From positions 37,423 to 101,422 of the forward strand of contig NPFB01000177.1 of the NCBI GenBank assembly GCA_014084085.1: a stretch of DNA of 64,000 bases, read 5' to 3'. This document shows positions 28,001-36,313 of this stretch, piece by piece (within the stretch, counting starts at the first letter, position 1; each line of letters starts with the position of its first letter). Made by a program: the position numbers and the translations under genes. The notes beneath the pieces were generated by a model, which worked only from the letters and a program-made list of their open reading frames with translations, was not told the DNA's origin and made no database searches. The stretch is from Hondaea fermentalgiana (Eukaryota; Sar; Bigyra; Thraustochytrida; Thraustochytriidae).

Positions 28001-28333
28001 GACATTGGGCCAGAGACCCACGAGGGGTGCCACCTTGGCTGCTGCATTTGTGTTGTAAAAGACTTGTGTGTTGTCGACGCCAATGACAAAGAAACAATCC
28101 TCGAGGGCTTCATCGCTGGCATCAATTGTAGGTTCGAGCAAGGTCTCCCCGCTGGCGCCCAGGAGCAAATACTTGAGTAATCGCTGCGCATTGGTATTGT
28201 AGCGACCGTCCATGCCAGGCACCACAAGCATTGCGATGTTCGCTTCCCCATCCTGTGCTGCGAACTCCTTGACAATTTCTTGCACAAGCTGCACTCTTTG
28301 CGCGCTCGCGTGCGCGTCCCAGCGCGACGCCAT
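25064..28333 (-). CDS. DAAF9-like (C20orf194-type) protein
   Basis: 1089 residues in one frame, ATG at 28333. The N-terminal part has VVPGMDGRYNTNAQRLLKYLL, MWPLVQAYGLDEFGTGGF and a beta-rich mid region. A P-loop-like strand is near the middle (VIVVTGPPGGGKEAF). The C-terminus has LPVGTWFDGRSYMN and HPCYEERVDDLL. These recall vertebrate C20orf194/DAAF9, an ARL3-binding factor needed for assembly of axonemal dyneins in the cytoplasm. The assignment rests on my memory of these motifs, not on an alignment. If right, it implies a flagellated stage. The GPPGGGKEAF sequence resembles a Walker A but lacks the usual Ser/Thr directly after Lys, so nucleotide binding is doubtful. It is divergent from the GxGYxYP gene. 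Confidence 0.55.
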   Translation of the reverse strand: MASRWDAHASAQRVQLVQEIVKEFAAQDGEANIAMLVVPGMDGRYNTNAQRLLKYLLLGASGETLLEPTIDASDEALEDCFFVIGVDNTQVFYNTNAAAKVAPLVGLWPNVKEYHLLPGEDKGDSARAERYKISALVNMLRDYRIVIMPTQSEQEDNHEMWPLVQAYGLDEFGTGGFLSAVHQIAFAGPALLSLWSHLDAHALAASRQIPRSLLKHWTASTRLMAKQVRETGQVALHEAFEPLVGFYEFGSIRCPDTCTKSASAQGALVHKLTHASGVAFLVRGQDAASGIRFARTFFVDAQQSRGTLCLVTKMRVLTQVYMALAMRLHERPNSDATCSILGDLSRSRAIRRLTNLATKLAAEFAAALHVDIADHPIRVDLQSFDLAGQDVVTGLVIGADTFVRALHYLEVSMEIPGSESADALCLGDTFVMANDPASPAEVLTDAMDRFLAWSTEPQNMDALALQIENLGAPLKGRRRTPCELAFAQASIRQAGPVLQGHIQFFTNGLIYEHAAFGSMVLNVTAAPRQITQWAQSPPTCAMASIEVVKADGAAQSPMENLTLNAFLGVDASALGLLVFEQSELSDALHTWREKLNMLTFAMEDLESASEVAHSFTGSRMHNFLLEETTKQHKEMELIDEEKEEKSLKSARAPVIVVTGPPGGGKEAFATILSQQVDGILVENDPFVFGNSFEPARFRKMVAKAEKTRASNDMRPLVLITPGDTSPSMLLETGVVEARENIISAVAVISARYSYADARKTNLLPGVQAQISSSDLVHSVVLTGTSLVSEAESDRLQTRLRLWNPRAELFCIDGPCVPRGANVSVPNALWDHLNAQLSGGRRSEVPIRIQSSSSKHHHHHYHHEIDAAVVLSKNARLDRDALRDLLGRLTAQEDTEKLAGARHEKEKNVENERPNNNTASAKIDGKGGHLSARIMAVTGHVCFDPPSEEIWALCAVGGHVYFSAMGPDAKVSGSSQYKVGLLFEGMGLGSSTKALESFVAATSAKPRPLLTSRDIEPEALTAIEASLAAEPLPVGTWFDGRSYMNSMGKILKHHPCYEERVDDLLATRNAPIREANHRLQRLGPSEFASF

Positions 28334-28350
28334 GTTTGCTGCTCAACGCA

Positions 28351-28385
28351 CAGGCAGACAGGCAGACAGACGGACAGACAGACCG
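28351..28385. repeat. CAGRCAGA tandem repeat
   Basis: Degenerate CAGG/CAGA/CGGA tetranucleotide units within 55 nt of the DAAF9-like start codon. Confidence 0.8.
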
Positions 28386-28891
28386 AAAGTATCGCAAAGA
28401 CACAGCGTGCTGCCCGTCCGGGACTGCTGCTCAAGATTGACGAGGTCCTCGTCCCTGCCGCGTCTCCAGCGCCGCCGGATAACGTAATGAACAGGCCGCG
28501 CAACTCACTGTCAGTGACTGCAGAAGAAAGGCCCTCGGCAACGGTCGTCCCAGGCCGGCCCTTTTCTCTCCCTGTATCAAGCAGTCCTGTCGAGACCCTT
28601 CTCTCCTCCACCCGCCGGCCAGCCTGCCGCTAGATAACCATAGCTAGCTGGAGCGGCGGCGAGCCTTGCGCTGCGAGACGTCTCGCATACGCGTACGCGC
28701 GTCCCACCGCGCGTGCTCTTATCGTGTGTCTTGCCGCCCGGAGCTGGCCCGTCGGCCAGTATACTTGGGTCAAGAACCTGCCTCGGCCTGCGCTAAAGAT
28801 AGATCCGGAAAAGGGACGATGCAATCAAGCCCGAGCGAGACGAGCACAGAGCAAGCAAACAGCAATCGATCGGCCAGACTGACGGATTGAT

Positions 28892-28921
28892 CAATCGATC
28901 GATCGATCGATCGATCGATCA
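28892..28921. repeat. ATCG tetranucleotide repeat
   Basis: About seven ATCG units in the leader of the GxGYxYP gene. The same core recurs upstream of several other genes in the window. Confidence 0.9.
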
Positions 28922-28995
28922 GCCCCGTGCCTGCTCGCTCGCTCGCCCGCGCGCACGAGACGCGGCAGAGGCAGGAAAAGCACCGGGGCGAGGAA

Positions 28996-30876
28996 ATGGC
29001 GACGGCGCGGCCGCAGCGAGATGCGCACGCGGAAAAGGGCGCGCGGCCGCGGAAAAGGGCCGCGCTCGCGTGCCTGGTGCTGGGCGCGACGGCGCTCGCG
29101 GCGTGCGCGGGACCGCGAGGGCGACTCGTGGGAGGCGGGAGCGTGCCGGGCGTCAGCGTGGAGGAGTCCTCCGACGAAGAGGTCGGTCTCGTTTCCGAGG
29201 AAAATGTCGTGCTTATCGCCGACTGCTTGTACGCGCCGTCGGTGGGGGCGACGGTCGGCTTGATGAATCGCAAAGGACCTGTGGCAGACTGCCTGCCGTA
29301 CTGGCCGCAAAAGCTAGGGTACAAGATCGCCAAGGTGGAGCAGAGCGAGTTTGTGAAGCGGGGACTGCAGGAAAAACTATTCAAGGGCCGCGTGCTCTTT
29401 GACAGGAGCGATACAATCGGCGAGAACCTCGCGTTGAGCGCAGCAGGCATTCATGACCTGCTGCCCGTCGCAGACGGCGACCCTGCGCTCGAACCCCTGA
29501 GCCAAGATGTCGAGGCTCTGCCCGTGGCCTTTGACTTTCGCGAGAACCGCACGGCAAGCCTTCCTGGCGGCTTTTTCCGCACCGATGCTGCCGCGACGCA
29601 GTGGACGCTTGAACATCTCGTTCCGCTGTCGAACAAGCACAAAATCACGTACCGGCCGCCTCAGACCAAACTCATGCCGTTCATCGTGATGGAACGTACA
29701 GTGGCAGTCTTTGTGTCAAACATTGCTGCGAAGTGCACCGAGTACAATCTTGCCCCCTTCAAGGCGCTGGCAGAGCTCGTGGCGCGCCGAAACGGTCTCA
29801 AACCCTTTCTTGATCTCACCTCCTCCGGCTACTGGGATGAGTCTGTCACGCCGCTCACCATGTACGGGTACAGTGCTGGAATGTACGAGAGTACGGGATT
29901 TTGCACGAGAGACAAGACGATGGGCGTGGCGGCGAGCGATATTGCAGACTCACTGTCGTTTCTCATTGCCGTGCAACGCGCGGAGGCGACAGTTCAGATT
30001 AACACGACCCAGACCCTGCAGCAAAAGCCGCCACAGGACGGCGCGCTCCAGTTCAATGCCTCCAAGGTGTACGTTGCGCACGTGGTGAGCGATGGCGACA
30101 ATCTTTCCTTGCTCGCCAAGTCGACGGACAATCTCGAAAAGCGTCGCAAGGTGTGCACGGACCCGAAGCGCACGACGCCATGCCCTCCGCGCGCCTGGAC
30201 GGTGTCGGGGCAAACGCAGACAGTGGCAGCGGCCATTCGCACCATGTACAAAATCGCGGAGAGCGTGCAGGGCGCCGACAGTTTCATCTTGCCGCCCTCG
30301 GGTGCCACGTATTTCTACCCCGCGGCTGCGGTGGACAAGCAGGGCCTCTTGGAGCATCGTGACCACACCGTTGAGGTTGCCTCGAACCTGGGGATCGAAG
30401 CAACAATTGTGTGGGATTTCTTTTTCAATTTTCTGAGCTCGCAGCACCGTGAGTACATTCGCTCATTCATTGGGACTCCGATCAAGGCTGTGTTCTGGTC
30501 TGCGGCACCGTGGCTGCTGAGTCCCAATGAGAAGACGCCCTTTGTCAAACTGGGCTACAAGAGCGATCAGGTCTACAGAGACCCGGCGGATCCCACGCGC
30601 GGTGTCGTGCTCTTTAGCGAGCTGACGCGTTGGAACGATATTTCTGGAAAGGACTCCAATAATGGCAAGGGCCTCAAGATTGACGATATGGTTCGACTTG
30701 TGGCCCAGCAACCTGCGGGCAGCCTCAACTTCATTTACGACATTTCCTGGGGCATCAATCCTCTTATTTTCGACAAGTACGCTGCTGCTCTGGCTGCGCA
30801 GGCGCCCGACGTGGAGCTCGTCGACCACCGCACTCTTATTCGCCTTGCGAGGCAAAAGCATGGTCTCCAGGACTAA
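28996..30876 (+). CDS. Secreted or anchored GxGYxYP-type putative glycoside hydrolase
   Basis: 626 residues from the first ATG. A basic N-terminus precedes a hydrophobic stretch (AALACLVLGATALAACA) that works as signal peptide or anchor. The body shows features of the GxGYxYP putative glycoside hydrolase family: AHVVSDGDNLSLL in the central part, then LPPSGATYFYPAA at the place of the signature, and a C-terminal domain ending near ELVDHRTLIRLARQKH. The signature is altered (GATYFYP instead of GxGYxYP). The family is found largely in bacteria with some eukaryotic members, and its substrate is not established. Several NxT/S sites (ENRTAS, INTTQT, FNASK) fit passage through the secretory pathway. 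The family call is by motif memory and is moderate. Confidence 0.6.
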   Translation: MATARPQRDAHAEKGARPRKRAALACLVLGATALAACAGPRGRLVGGGSVPGVSVEESSDEEVGLVSEENVVLIADCLYAPSVGATVGLMNRKGPVADCLPYWPQKLGYKIAKVEQSEFVKRGLQEKLFKGRVLFDRSDTIGENLALSAAGIHDLLPVADGDPALEPLSQDVEALPVAFDFRENRTASLPGGFFRTDAAATQWTLEHLVPLSNKHKITYRPPQTKLMPFIVMERTVAVFVSNIAAKCTEYNLAPFKALAELVARRNGLKPFLDLTSSGYWDESVTPLTMYGYSAGMYESTGFCTRDKTMGVAASDIADSLSFLIAVQRAEATVQINTTQTLQQKPPQDGALQFNASKVYVAHVVSDGDNLSLLAKSTDNLEKRRKVCTDPKRTTPCPPRAWTVSGQTQTVAAAIRTMYKIAESVQGADSFILPPSGATYFYPAAAVDKQGLLEHRDHTVEVASNLGIEATIVWDFFFNFLSSQHREYIRSFIGTPIKAVFWSAAPWLLSPNEKTPFVKLGYKSDQVYRDPADPTRGVVLFSELTRWNDISGKDSNNGKGLKIDDMVRLVAQQPAGSLNFIYDISWGINPLIFDKYAAALAAQAPDVELVDHRTLIRLARQKHGLQD

Positions 30877-31490
30877 CCAATGTACTGACTGGCGGACATG
30901 CGGTTCACGGACTTGGACTTTGCCAGCAGTTTCTTTCTCTTTTTCTTTTATCGATCATCATCAATTTCATTATTCGTTTTCATCTTGACATGAGGTGCTG
31001 ACTGCAGCTGAGGCTGAGGCTGACTTCAGTAACATTTGGAAGCCTGGTCCTGGAGACAGTCAACCCGTCAAAAGAGCAGCCATGGCAGGCAGCAAGCACT
31101 CGCTGTCGCCCGTGGCAGCGACCCATCGCATCCGCGTAACTCTCGTCTCCCCCCTCCCGCGGGCTCTCTCCCCAAGCCCAAAGCCCGCCGCGAGTCCTCT
31201 GCAGCGTCAGTCAGCATCTGGCGGCCCCCGACTTCGAGCCCGCATGACGCTGCTGGGTGCGGCCGCGGCCAGCCGCGGCCTCGCCCATGTCTGCGCGAGT
31301 CCCGCCGCCCCTGCTTGGCCGCCCGCCCTCTTCCTCCTCCTTGCCGCGAAGATGCGATCTGCCACGGCTGCACTGCTGCACTGCTGCACATCAATCAACC
31401 GCGCGTCCATCTTCCACGGCGAGCGCGATGAGGAAGCAGTCCGCGATCGTGAGTCTCTGCCCGGTGGCGGCGGCCGCGAGGCAGCAGCTG

Positions 31491-31515
31491 CAGGCAGGCA
31501 GGCAGGCAGGCAGGC
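31491..31515. repeat. GGCA tetranucleotide repeat
   Basis: Six CAGG/GGCA units ending nine nt before the 100-N gap. Confidence 0.85.
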
Positions 31516-31523
31516 GCGCCCGC

Positions 31524-31623
31524 NNNNNNNNNNNNNNNNNNNNNNNNNNNNNNNNNNNNNNNNNNNNNNNNNNNNNNNNNNNNNNNNNNNNNNNNNNNNN
31601 NNNNNNNNNNNNNNNNNNNNNNN
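31524..31623. other. Assembly gap (100 N)
   Basis: Exactly 100 N next to a GGCA repeat in GC-rich sequence. The true size is unknown. Confidence 0.97.
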
Positions 31624-31696
31624 GGCTCGCGCGGAGAGGCGCGTCCGTTCGGGGAGGGGCGTCTCGGACCCGAGGAAGAGACCCTAACTTGCTCGC

Positions 31697-31727
31697 CTGC
31701 TTGCGTGCTTGCTTGCTTGCTTGCTAC
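31697..31727. repeat. GCTT tetranucleotide repeat
   Basis: GCTTGCGTGCTTGCTT-type units about 190-220 nt before the metallophosphoesterase start. Confidence 0.8.
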
Positions 31728-31914
31728 CGACGCTTGCTACTAACAACAGCAGCGAGAAAGCGAAGCAAAGGCGGAGGCCAAAGCAGATCCCGAGCGCGCG
31801 AGCGAGCGAGCGGGCCTGCCAGGGCTGAGCAGGAGGGGAAGGTCGACGGAGAGGAGGCGGCGGAGGGGATAGCTGGGTGGTGTCGTCGGTTTGGGAGTCG
31901 GGCGGGCCGACGAG

Positions 31915-34900
31915 ATGGCGGACGTTAAAGACCGCGTGGTGCGCTGGTTCGAGGAGAGGCTGCGCCAAGTGCAGGGCGTACAGGAGGATGCGAGCGAGTC
32001 CAAGGAGGGACAGTCGATCCGATGGCTCGCCATCCTGCTCGGGCTCATGCTCTTCTCGTACGAAGCGATGGCCCCGCTCTTGCGGGGCAAGAGAAGCGTG
32101 TACACGGATCTGCGACTGTCCCTCATCGTGTGGCTCTTCTCTGCGGCCATGCTGCACATGCCCATGGCTAGTTCTGTAGAAATGGAGGATCACCCGAGCG
32201 TACCCTTCATCTCGCTCTTTATTCTGCTTCTTGTCGTGACGCACGTGACGCTCGCTGCTTTTACGATGCTGCACCATCTCGTGTGCTGGGCGCTGGGCAT
32301 TTGCTTTCCCAAGCTCGCCAAAACGCTCTGGGTCCCCGGTCTGCGCTCCGTTCGATCCTTCAAGGCGATTCTCAAGGGCAGCATCCTTCTCTCCGCTACC
32401 GTCAGCCTCGTTTTTGCCTATTGCGGCACCGTGCCAGACACGAGCTGCATTATTGTCGACGAAGGATCCATCAAGGGGTCCACGGCGAAGCAGTCCACGC
32501 TCGCGATGCTCGTGCCTGGGGCCGACGTGAACGAGGCTACCACGGACGAATCCGAAGCAGGACAGACCACCTCAACCTCGTGCCGCCCAAGCTACACGCA
32601 GGACCTGAGCGAACTTGTCTGCATGCGCCTCATGCCCGAACTAGACGAGCTCTGGGGCAAGGTCGGCGAGGATGGGACGTTTCATATCAAGGTTCTGGGC
32701 GTCAACCTTGGCCAATTCTCCCTGCTCGAGAGCCCCGTGGGCCTTCTCTGGCTCAGCGGCGTCGCCATTTGGGCCACCTACTACACGCTCCGCCGAACGA
32801 AGCGCATCAATCAGTCCCTCCAGCGTCGAGCGGTGAGACGTCGCCGCGAGGAGGAGGCCAGGGCGCAGGCGAGAACTTCCGGTGGCCTACGAGGAGCTAC
32901 ATCCTCAGCGGGGACGAGTCAAGCGATCGCAGGTCACGACCAAAGCAACAATTACGAAGACGAAAAGGACGCCGAAGACGCGCAGGACGATCTTAGTAGT
33001 GACGACGAGTACGAAGATGAAACGAAGCGAGCCACGACCACGGGCGCCGTGCACAATCCTCGACGCGAAGCGGCGCCCACGAACTTTCGCCCCATGGCTG
33101 AATGGTACTCTCTGGCCGTGACAAGGACTGCCTTTGACTTGCTCATTTCCATGAAACTCTTTCTTGGCAGGTTCGACATGCGAACGATGCAGGCGGCCAT
33201 CGGTGACGGGCCCTTGAACTCGCGGGGCGGCGCGTATGGCTCATGCAACCCGCAAGAGCGCAATGGCACCCATCAGCGCAACGTGCGTACACCGGACAGC
33301 ATTCAGGAGGAATCTTTTACATTCAAAGAAGCCTCTGCATCCGCTGGACCGAACAAAAGTCCGCAAAGCGCGGCAGGCTCGACCGCGGAGACTGGAGTGA
33401 CGGACTCACTCGTGGATGACCGCTACGCAGATCTCGACGAGATGTGGTTTGATTGGCTTGCTGACACTGGCGACGGAGGCAACCCGACCTACGCTATCGC
33501 GCGAGCGGTTGCTCAGCCTTCGCTCGCGGTGCCAATGCATACAGCGGGGCGGCCCCAAAAGGACGAGAAGGTTGCTGTGAAAAACCTCAAGCGCGGCGAT
33601 CTCCTGATTTTGGGCGGAGACCTCGCTTACCCCACGCCGTCTCGCCAAGAGTACGCGAGCCGTCTCTTTCAGCCCTTTGAGTACGCAATGGAACCCCCGC
33701 CTTCCTATCATCGCGACGATATCTCTCTGGCCAAGAACGTCCACGACGCTTCGACCGCTGAAACGTCCACGCGCTTTAGCATGCTCAGTATGCGTCATCT
33801 AGACAATACGAGATACTCCATGCCCCTCGGGCGTATGCCGCGTGATCGCTCCATGTCGAACAGCAATCTCTTGCATGGCGTCAAGACGCCGTCCTCGGCG
33901 GGATCCTCGAAAGCTGGGTCTCCGATGAGCGGTCCTCCAGGGCTGCGACCACAAATGAGCGAAGTTTTTAAAGTCGGCGACTTTACCGACCCCGACTACA
34001 CCGAGATGGACTCGGTGCGGACGACGGGATCATCGCGCTCTCTTTTCACGGGAGGGAGCAGTGTCTTCAGCAACGACGGCAACACCTCGAACGGCGAAGA
34101 CGAGGAAAGCGAGGACGAGAGCAAAGGCCCCGGCAGCAAGAAAACGGCGCGCAAGAAGATCGCGAAATCCAATAGAAAAGAAAAACGAGTCAACAGCGGC
34201 GAGGAGGCAAAGGAAGAAGGCGCCAAAGTATGGCAGGGTCCACCTTGCGCGTATGCCATTCCGGGCAACCATGATTGGTTCGACGGCCTTGATACCTTCA
34301 TGCAATGTATTTGCTATCGGGACTGGATTGGGGGCTGGCGCATGCCGCAGTCCAAGTCCTACTTTGCACTCAAGCTGCCGCACGGATGGTGGGCCTTTGG
34401 CCTCGATTTTGCCCTTGAGGACGATATTGATGGTCTGCAGTATCAGTACTTTGCTTCGGTGGCGCACCGCTGTCTCGGTGAGAACGACCAAGTCATTTTA
34501 TGCTCGCACGAGCCGACGTGGCTTCTCGATGCGTACTTGAACGACCCGCATCCGGAAGACAAGCCGATATCGCGAACCTCCAAAAATTTGAAGCAGCTCG
34601 TGCGCAGACACCTTCGCGGGCGAGTGGCGATGCGTATCGCCGGTGACGTGCACAACTACATGCGATACAATGCGGAGCAGCCGCTCTCGTACTCAGCTTT
34701 GCGCGCGGGCGCGGCTCCGTTTCTCGTCACTTCGGGCGGCGGCGGTGCCTTTTTGCATCCGACGCATACCTTTCCGGAGCGCTACAAGGAGATGGCTGCC
34801 TATTACAAGCTTGAGAAAGCGTACCCGTCATTTTCGGAGTCGCGAATGGTGGGAATGAGGAACCTGGGCCAAGGCTTTCGGATGCAAAATTGGCGGTTTG

Positions 34901-36066
34901 ACATTGTGGGTTCGACGGTATATTTCCTCATTGTGTGCAGCTTCTTTCCGCGATGTAATCTCGATCGCATCATGAACGCTCCACACTTTTACCCCGAGGG
35001 TCTTAAGGCTTTTGGGTACGAGATGGTTCTCATTTTTGGAGAACTGTTTTCCGAGGCTTACGTTTCGCTCGTGGTGACGCTGATCGTGTATGTGACATCG
35101 TTTTGCTTTGCAGACCAACATCACGGCACGCTGCGGCAGCTCATTATTGCCTCCGTGCACACACTCGCGCACGTGAGCTGCGCAGTAGCGCTTTTTCTTT
35201 TGCTAGAAATCGTGGCAGAGCTGGCCATCCAAGATGGCCTGGCGGGGCAGGGATATGATTCGATCTTTGAGATTTTCCAGAACTTTGAGCGGCGCACGAT
35301 GCCCGAGGCGTGGTGGACGAACGGCCTTTTGGAGACATGCATGCGCTTCATGCTGCGGATCTTTGATTTACCCGAAAACATGGCCACCACGCGCGTCAAG
35401 ATCTGCAAGGGCGACGTGCCGGCGCCCGGTGTCGGTTGCGCGCCCTTGGCGCCATCGCAGCTTTCGAGGTTTGACTTTGTGAGCTACTACCTTGGCAACT
35501 ACCTCTACATGTACATTATTGCTGCAGATCTCGGCGCGATGATCCTCGGGCTTTACCTGTACGTTTGCGTGACCTTTTTCAAGCTGCACTGGAATGAGGC
35601 CTTTAGCTCGATTCGCTGCGAGGACTACAAGACCTTTACGCGTTTTCACATTGATGCAGACGGCGACCTGCACGCATACACGATTGGTATTGATCGAGTG
35701 CCGCGCAAGTGGCGTGACGATTCGCGATGGACGTCGACTCTTTTTCGTTACCGTGCCAAACGTTTGGACACACCCGATGTGGACGAGCTTGACCCGTCGA
35801 TTGCCTCGTACGGTGTCGAGTGTCCGAGTCGCTGGATTCCGGCGTACGAACCGAATCGCAAACATCGAAGGCAGCAAGATCCCCGTATTGTCGACTACTT
35901 TTGCATTCCCCGCAAGCGAAGCTGGCTCAAGCCACGTCGGGGCAAGTCGACCGTTTCTGCCGGCGACTGGTGGAAACCCTTTGAGAGTCTGGAGCAGCGC
36001 AGAGTCTTTCCCAAAGTTTTGCCTTCTTTCAACTCGATGGTGTCTCAGGATGAGGCCTCAGGCTAG
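31915..36066 (+). CDS. Large multi-pass membrane calcineurin-like metallophosphoesterase
   Basis: 1383 residues from the ATG at 31915. The N-terminus has four hydrophobic helices (RWLAILLGLMLFSY, LSLIVWLFSAAMLHM, ISLFILLLVVTHVTLAAF, ILLSATVSLVFAYC) and a fifth near VGLLWLSGVAIWATYYTL. A long acidic linker follows. The catalytic metallophosphoesterase motifs are ADTGDGGN near 515, LGGDLAYP at 566-573, PGNHDW at 783-788, CSHEP at 863-867 and AGDVHNY at 909-915, giving a dinuclear metal site. Between GGD and GNHD lies a roughly 210-residue Ser/Gly/Glu-rich insertion that is absent from compact family members. More helices follow (TVYFLIVCSFF, VSLVVTLIVYVTSFCF, HVSCAVALFLLLEIV, YMYIIAADLGAMILGLYLYV). 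Similar TM-flanked phosphoesterases occur in plants and algae; the substrate is unknown. Confidence 0.82.
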   Translation: MADVKDRVVRWFEERLRQVQGVQEDASESKEGQSIRWLAILLGLMLFSYEAMAPLLRGKRSVYTDLRLSLIVWLFSAAMLHMPMASSVEMEDHPSVPFISLFILLLVVTHVTLAAFTMLHHLVCWALGICFPKLAKTLWVPGLRSVRSFKAILKGSILLSATVSLVFAYCGTVPDTSCIIVDEGSIKGSTAKQSTLAMLVPGADVNEATTDESEAGQTTSTSCRPSYTQDLSELVCMRLMPELDELWGKVGEDGTFHIKVLGVNLGQFSLLESPVGLLWLSGVAIWATYYTLRRTKRINQSLQRRAVRRRREEEARAQARTSGGLRGATSSAGTSQAIAGHDQSNNYEDEKDAEDAQDDLSSDDEYEDETKRATTTGAVHNPRREAAPTNFRPMAEWYSLAVTRTAFDLLISMKLFLGRFDMRTMQAAIGDGPLNSRGGAYGSCNPQERNGTHQRNVRTPDSIQEESFTFKEASASAGPNKSPQSAAGSTAETGVTDSLVDDRYADLDEMWFDWLADTGDGGNPTYAIARAVAQPSLAVPMHTAGRPQKDEKVAVKNLKRGDLLILGGDLAYPTPSRQEYASRLFQPFEYAMEPPPSYHRDDISLAKNVHDASTAETSTRFSMLSMRHLDNTRYSMPLGRMPRDRSMSNSNLLHGVKTPSSAGSSKAGSPMSGPPGLRPQMSEVFKVGDFTDPDYTEMDSVRTTGSSRSLFTGGSSVFSNDGNTSNGEDEESEDESKGPGSKKTARKKIAKSNRKEKRVNSGEEAKEEGAKVWQGPPCAYAIPGNHDWFDGLDTFMQCICYRDWIGGWRMPQSKSYFALKLPHGWWAFGLDFALEDDIDGLQYQYFASVAHRCLGENDQVILCSHEPTWLLDAYLNDPHPEDKPISRTSKNLKQLVRRHLRGRVAMRIAGDVHNYMRYNAEQPLSYSALRAGAAPFLVTSGGGGAFLHPTHTFPERYKEMAAYYKLEKAYPSFSESRMVGMRNLGQGFRMQNWRFDIVGSTVYFLIVCSFFPRCNLDRIMNAPHFYPEGLKAFGYEMVLIFGELFSEAYVSLVVTLIVYVTSFCFADQHHGTLRQLIIASVHTLAHVSCAVALFLLLEIVAELAIQDGLAGQGYDSIFEIFQNFERRTMPEAWWTNGLLETCMRFMLRIFDLPENMATTRVKICKGDVPAPGVGCAPLAPSQLSRFDFVSYYLGNYLYMYIIAADLGAMILGLYLYVCVTFFKLHWNEAFSSIRCEDYKTFTRFHIDADGDLHAYTIGIDRVPRKWRDDSRWTSTLFRYRAKRLDTPDVDELDPSIASYGVECPSRWIPAYEPNRKHRRQQDPRIVDYFCIPRKRSWLKPRRGKSTVSAGDWWKPFESLEQRRVFPKVLPSFNSMVSQDEASG

Positions 36067-36313
36067 GATAGAATATAGCATTTCATGAACATCAAAGCCA
36101 CAGATTGATTCAAACTGCATCTTGCGTCTCCTTCATTTTTACAGAAAAGAGAAAGTAGGACATTTGCGCCGATGTGGCATTGTTTTTTTTTTTTTAACAG
36201 AATGCAATTGCTTACCAGGTGTCGCTGTCAGTCTTTTTCTTCCTCTCTGTCGCCTTCACTTCAACTGGCCAATGGGAAAAAAAAAAGGAAGGTAAAGGGT
36301 CTTAGGCCAATAG
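36067..36313. other. Convergent 3' region, metallophosphoesterase / aldo-keto reductase
   Basis: 247 nt between tail-to-tail stops, with a poly-T run (36183-36195) and a poly-A run (about 36277-36286). Each could serve as a terminator or polyadenylation context for one gene. Confidence 0.5.

Larger units (their letters stand above)
28334..28995. promoter_or_regulatory. Bidirectional promoter region, DAAF9-like / GxGYxYP
   Basis: 662 nt between divergent starts. A CAGACGGA-type repeat (28351-28385) lies just before the DAAF9-like ATG. An ATCG repeat (28892-28921) lies 75-100 nt before the other ATG. No gene is supported. Confidence 0.55.
30877..31914. other. Intergenic region with assembly gap
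   Basis: 1038 nt between same-strand genes. It contains GGCAG repeats (31491-31515) running up to a 100-N gap (31524-31623), then GCTT repeats (31697-31727). Frames here are broken by the gap and low complexity. Probably the promoter and leader of the metallophosphoesterase gene. Confidence 0.5.
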
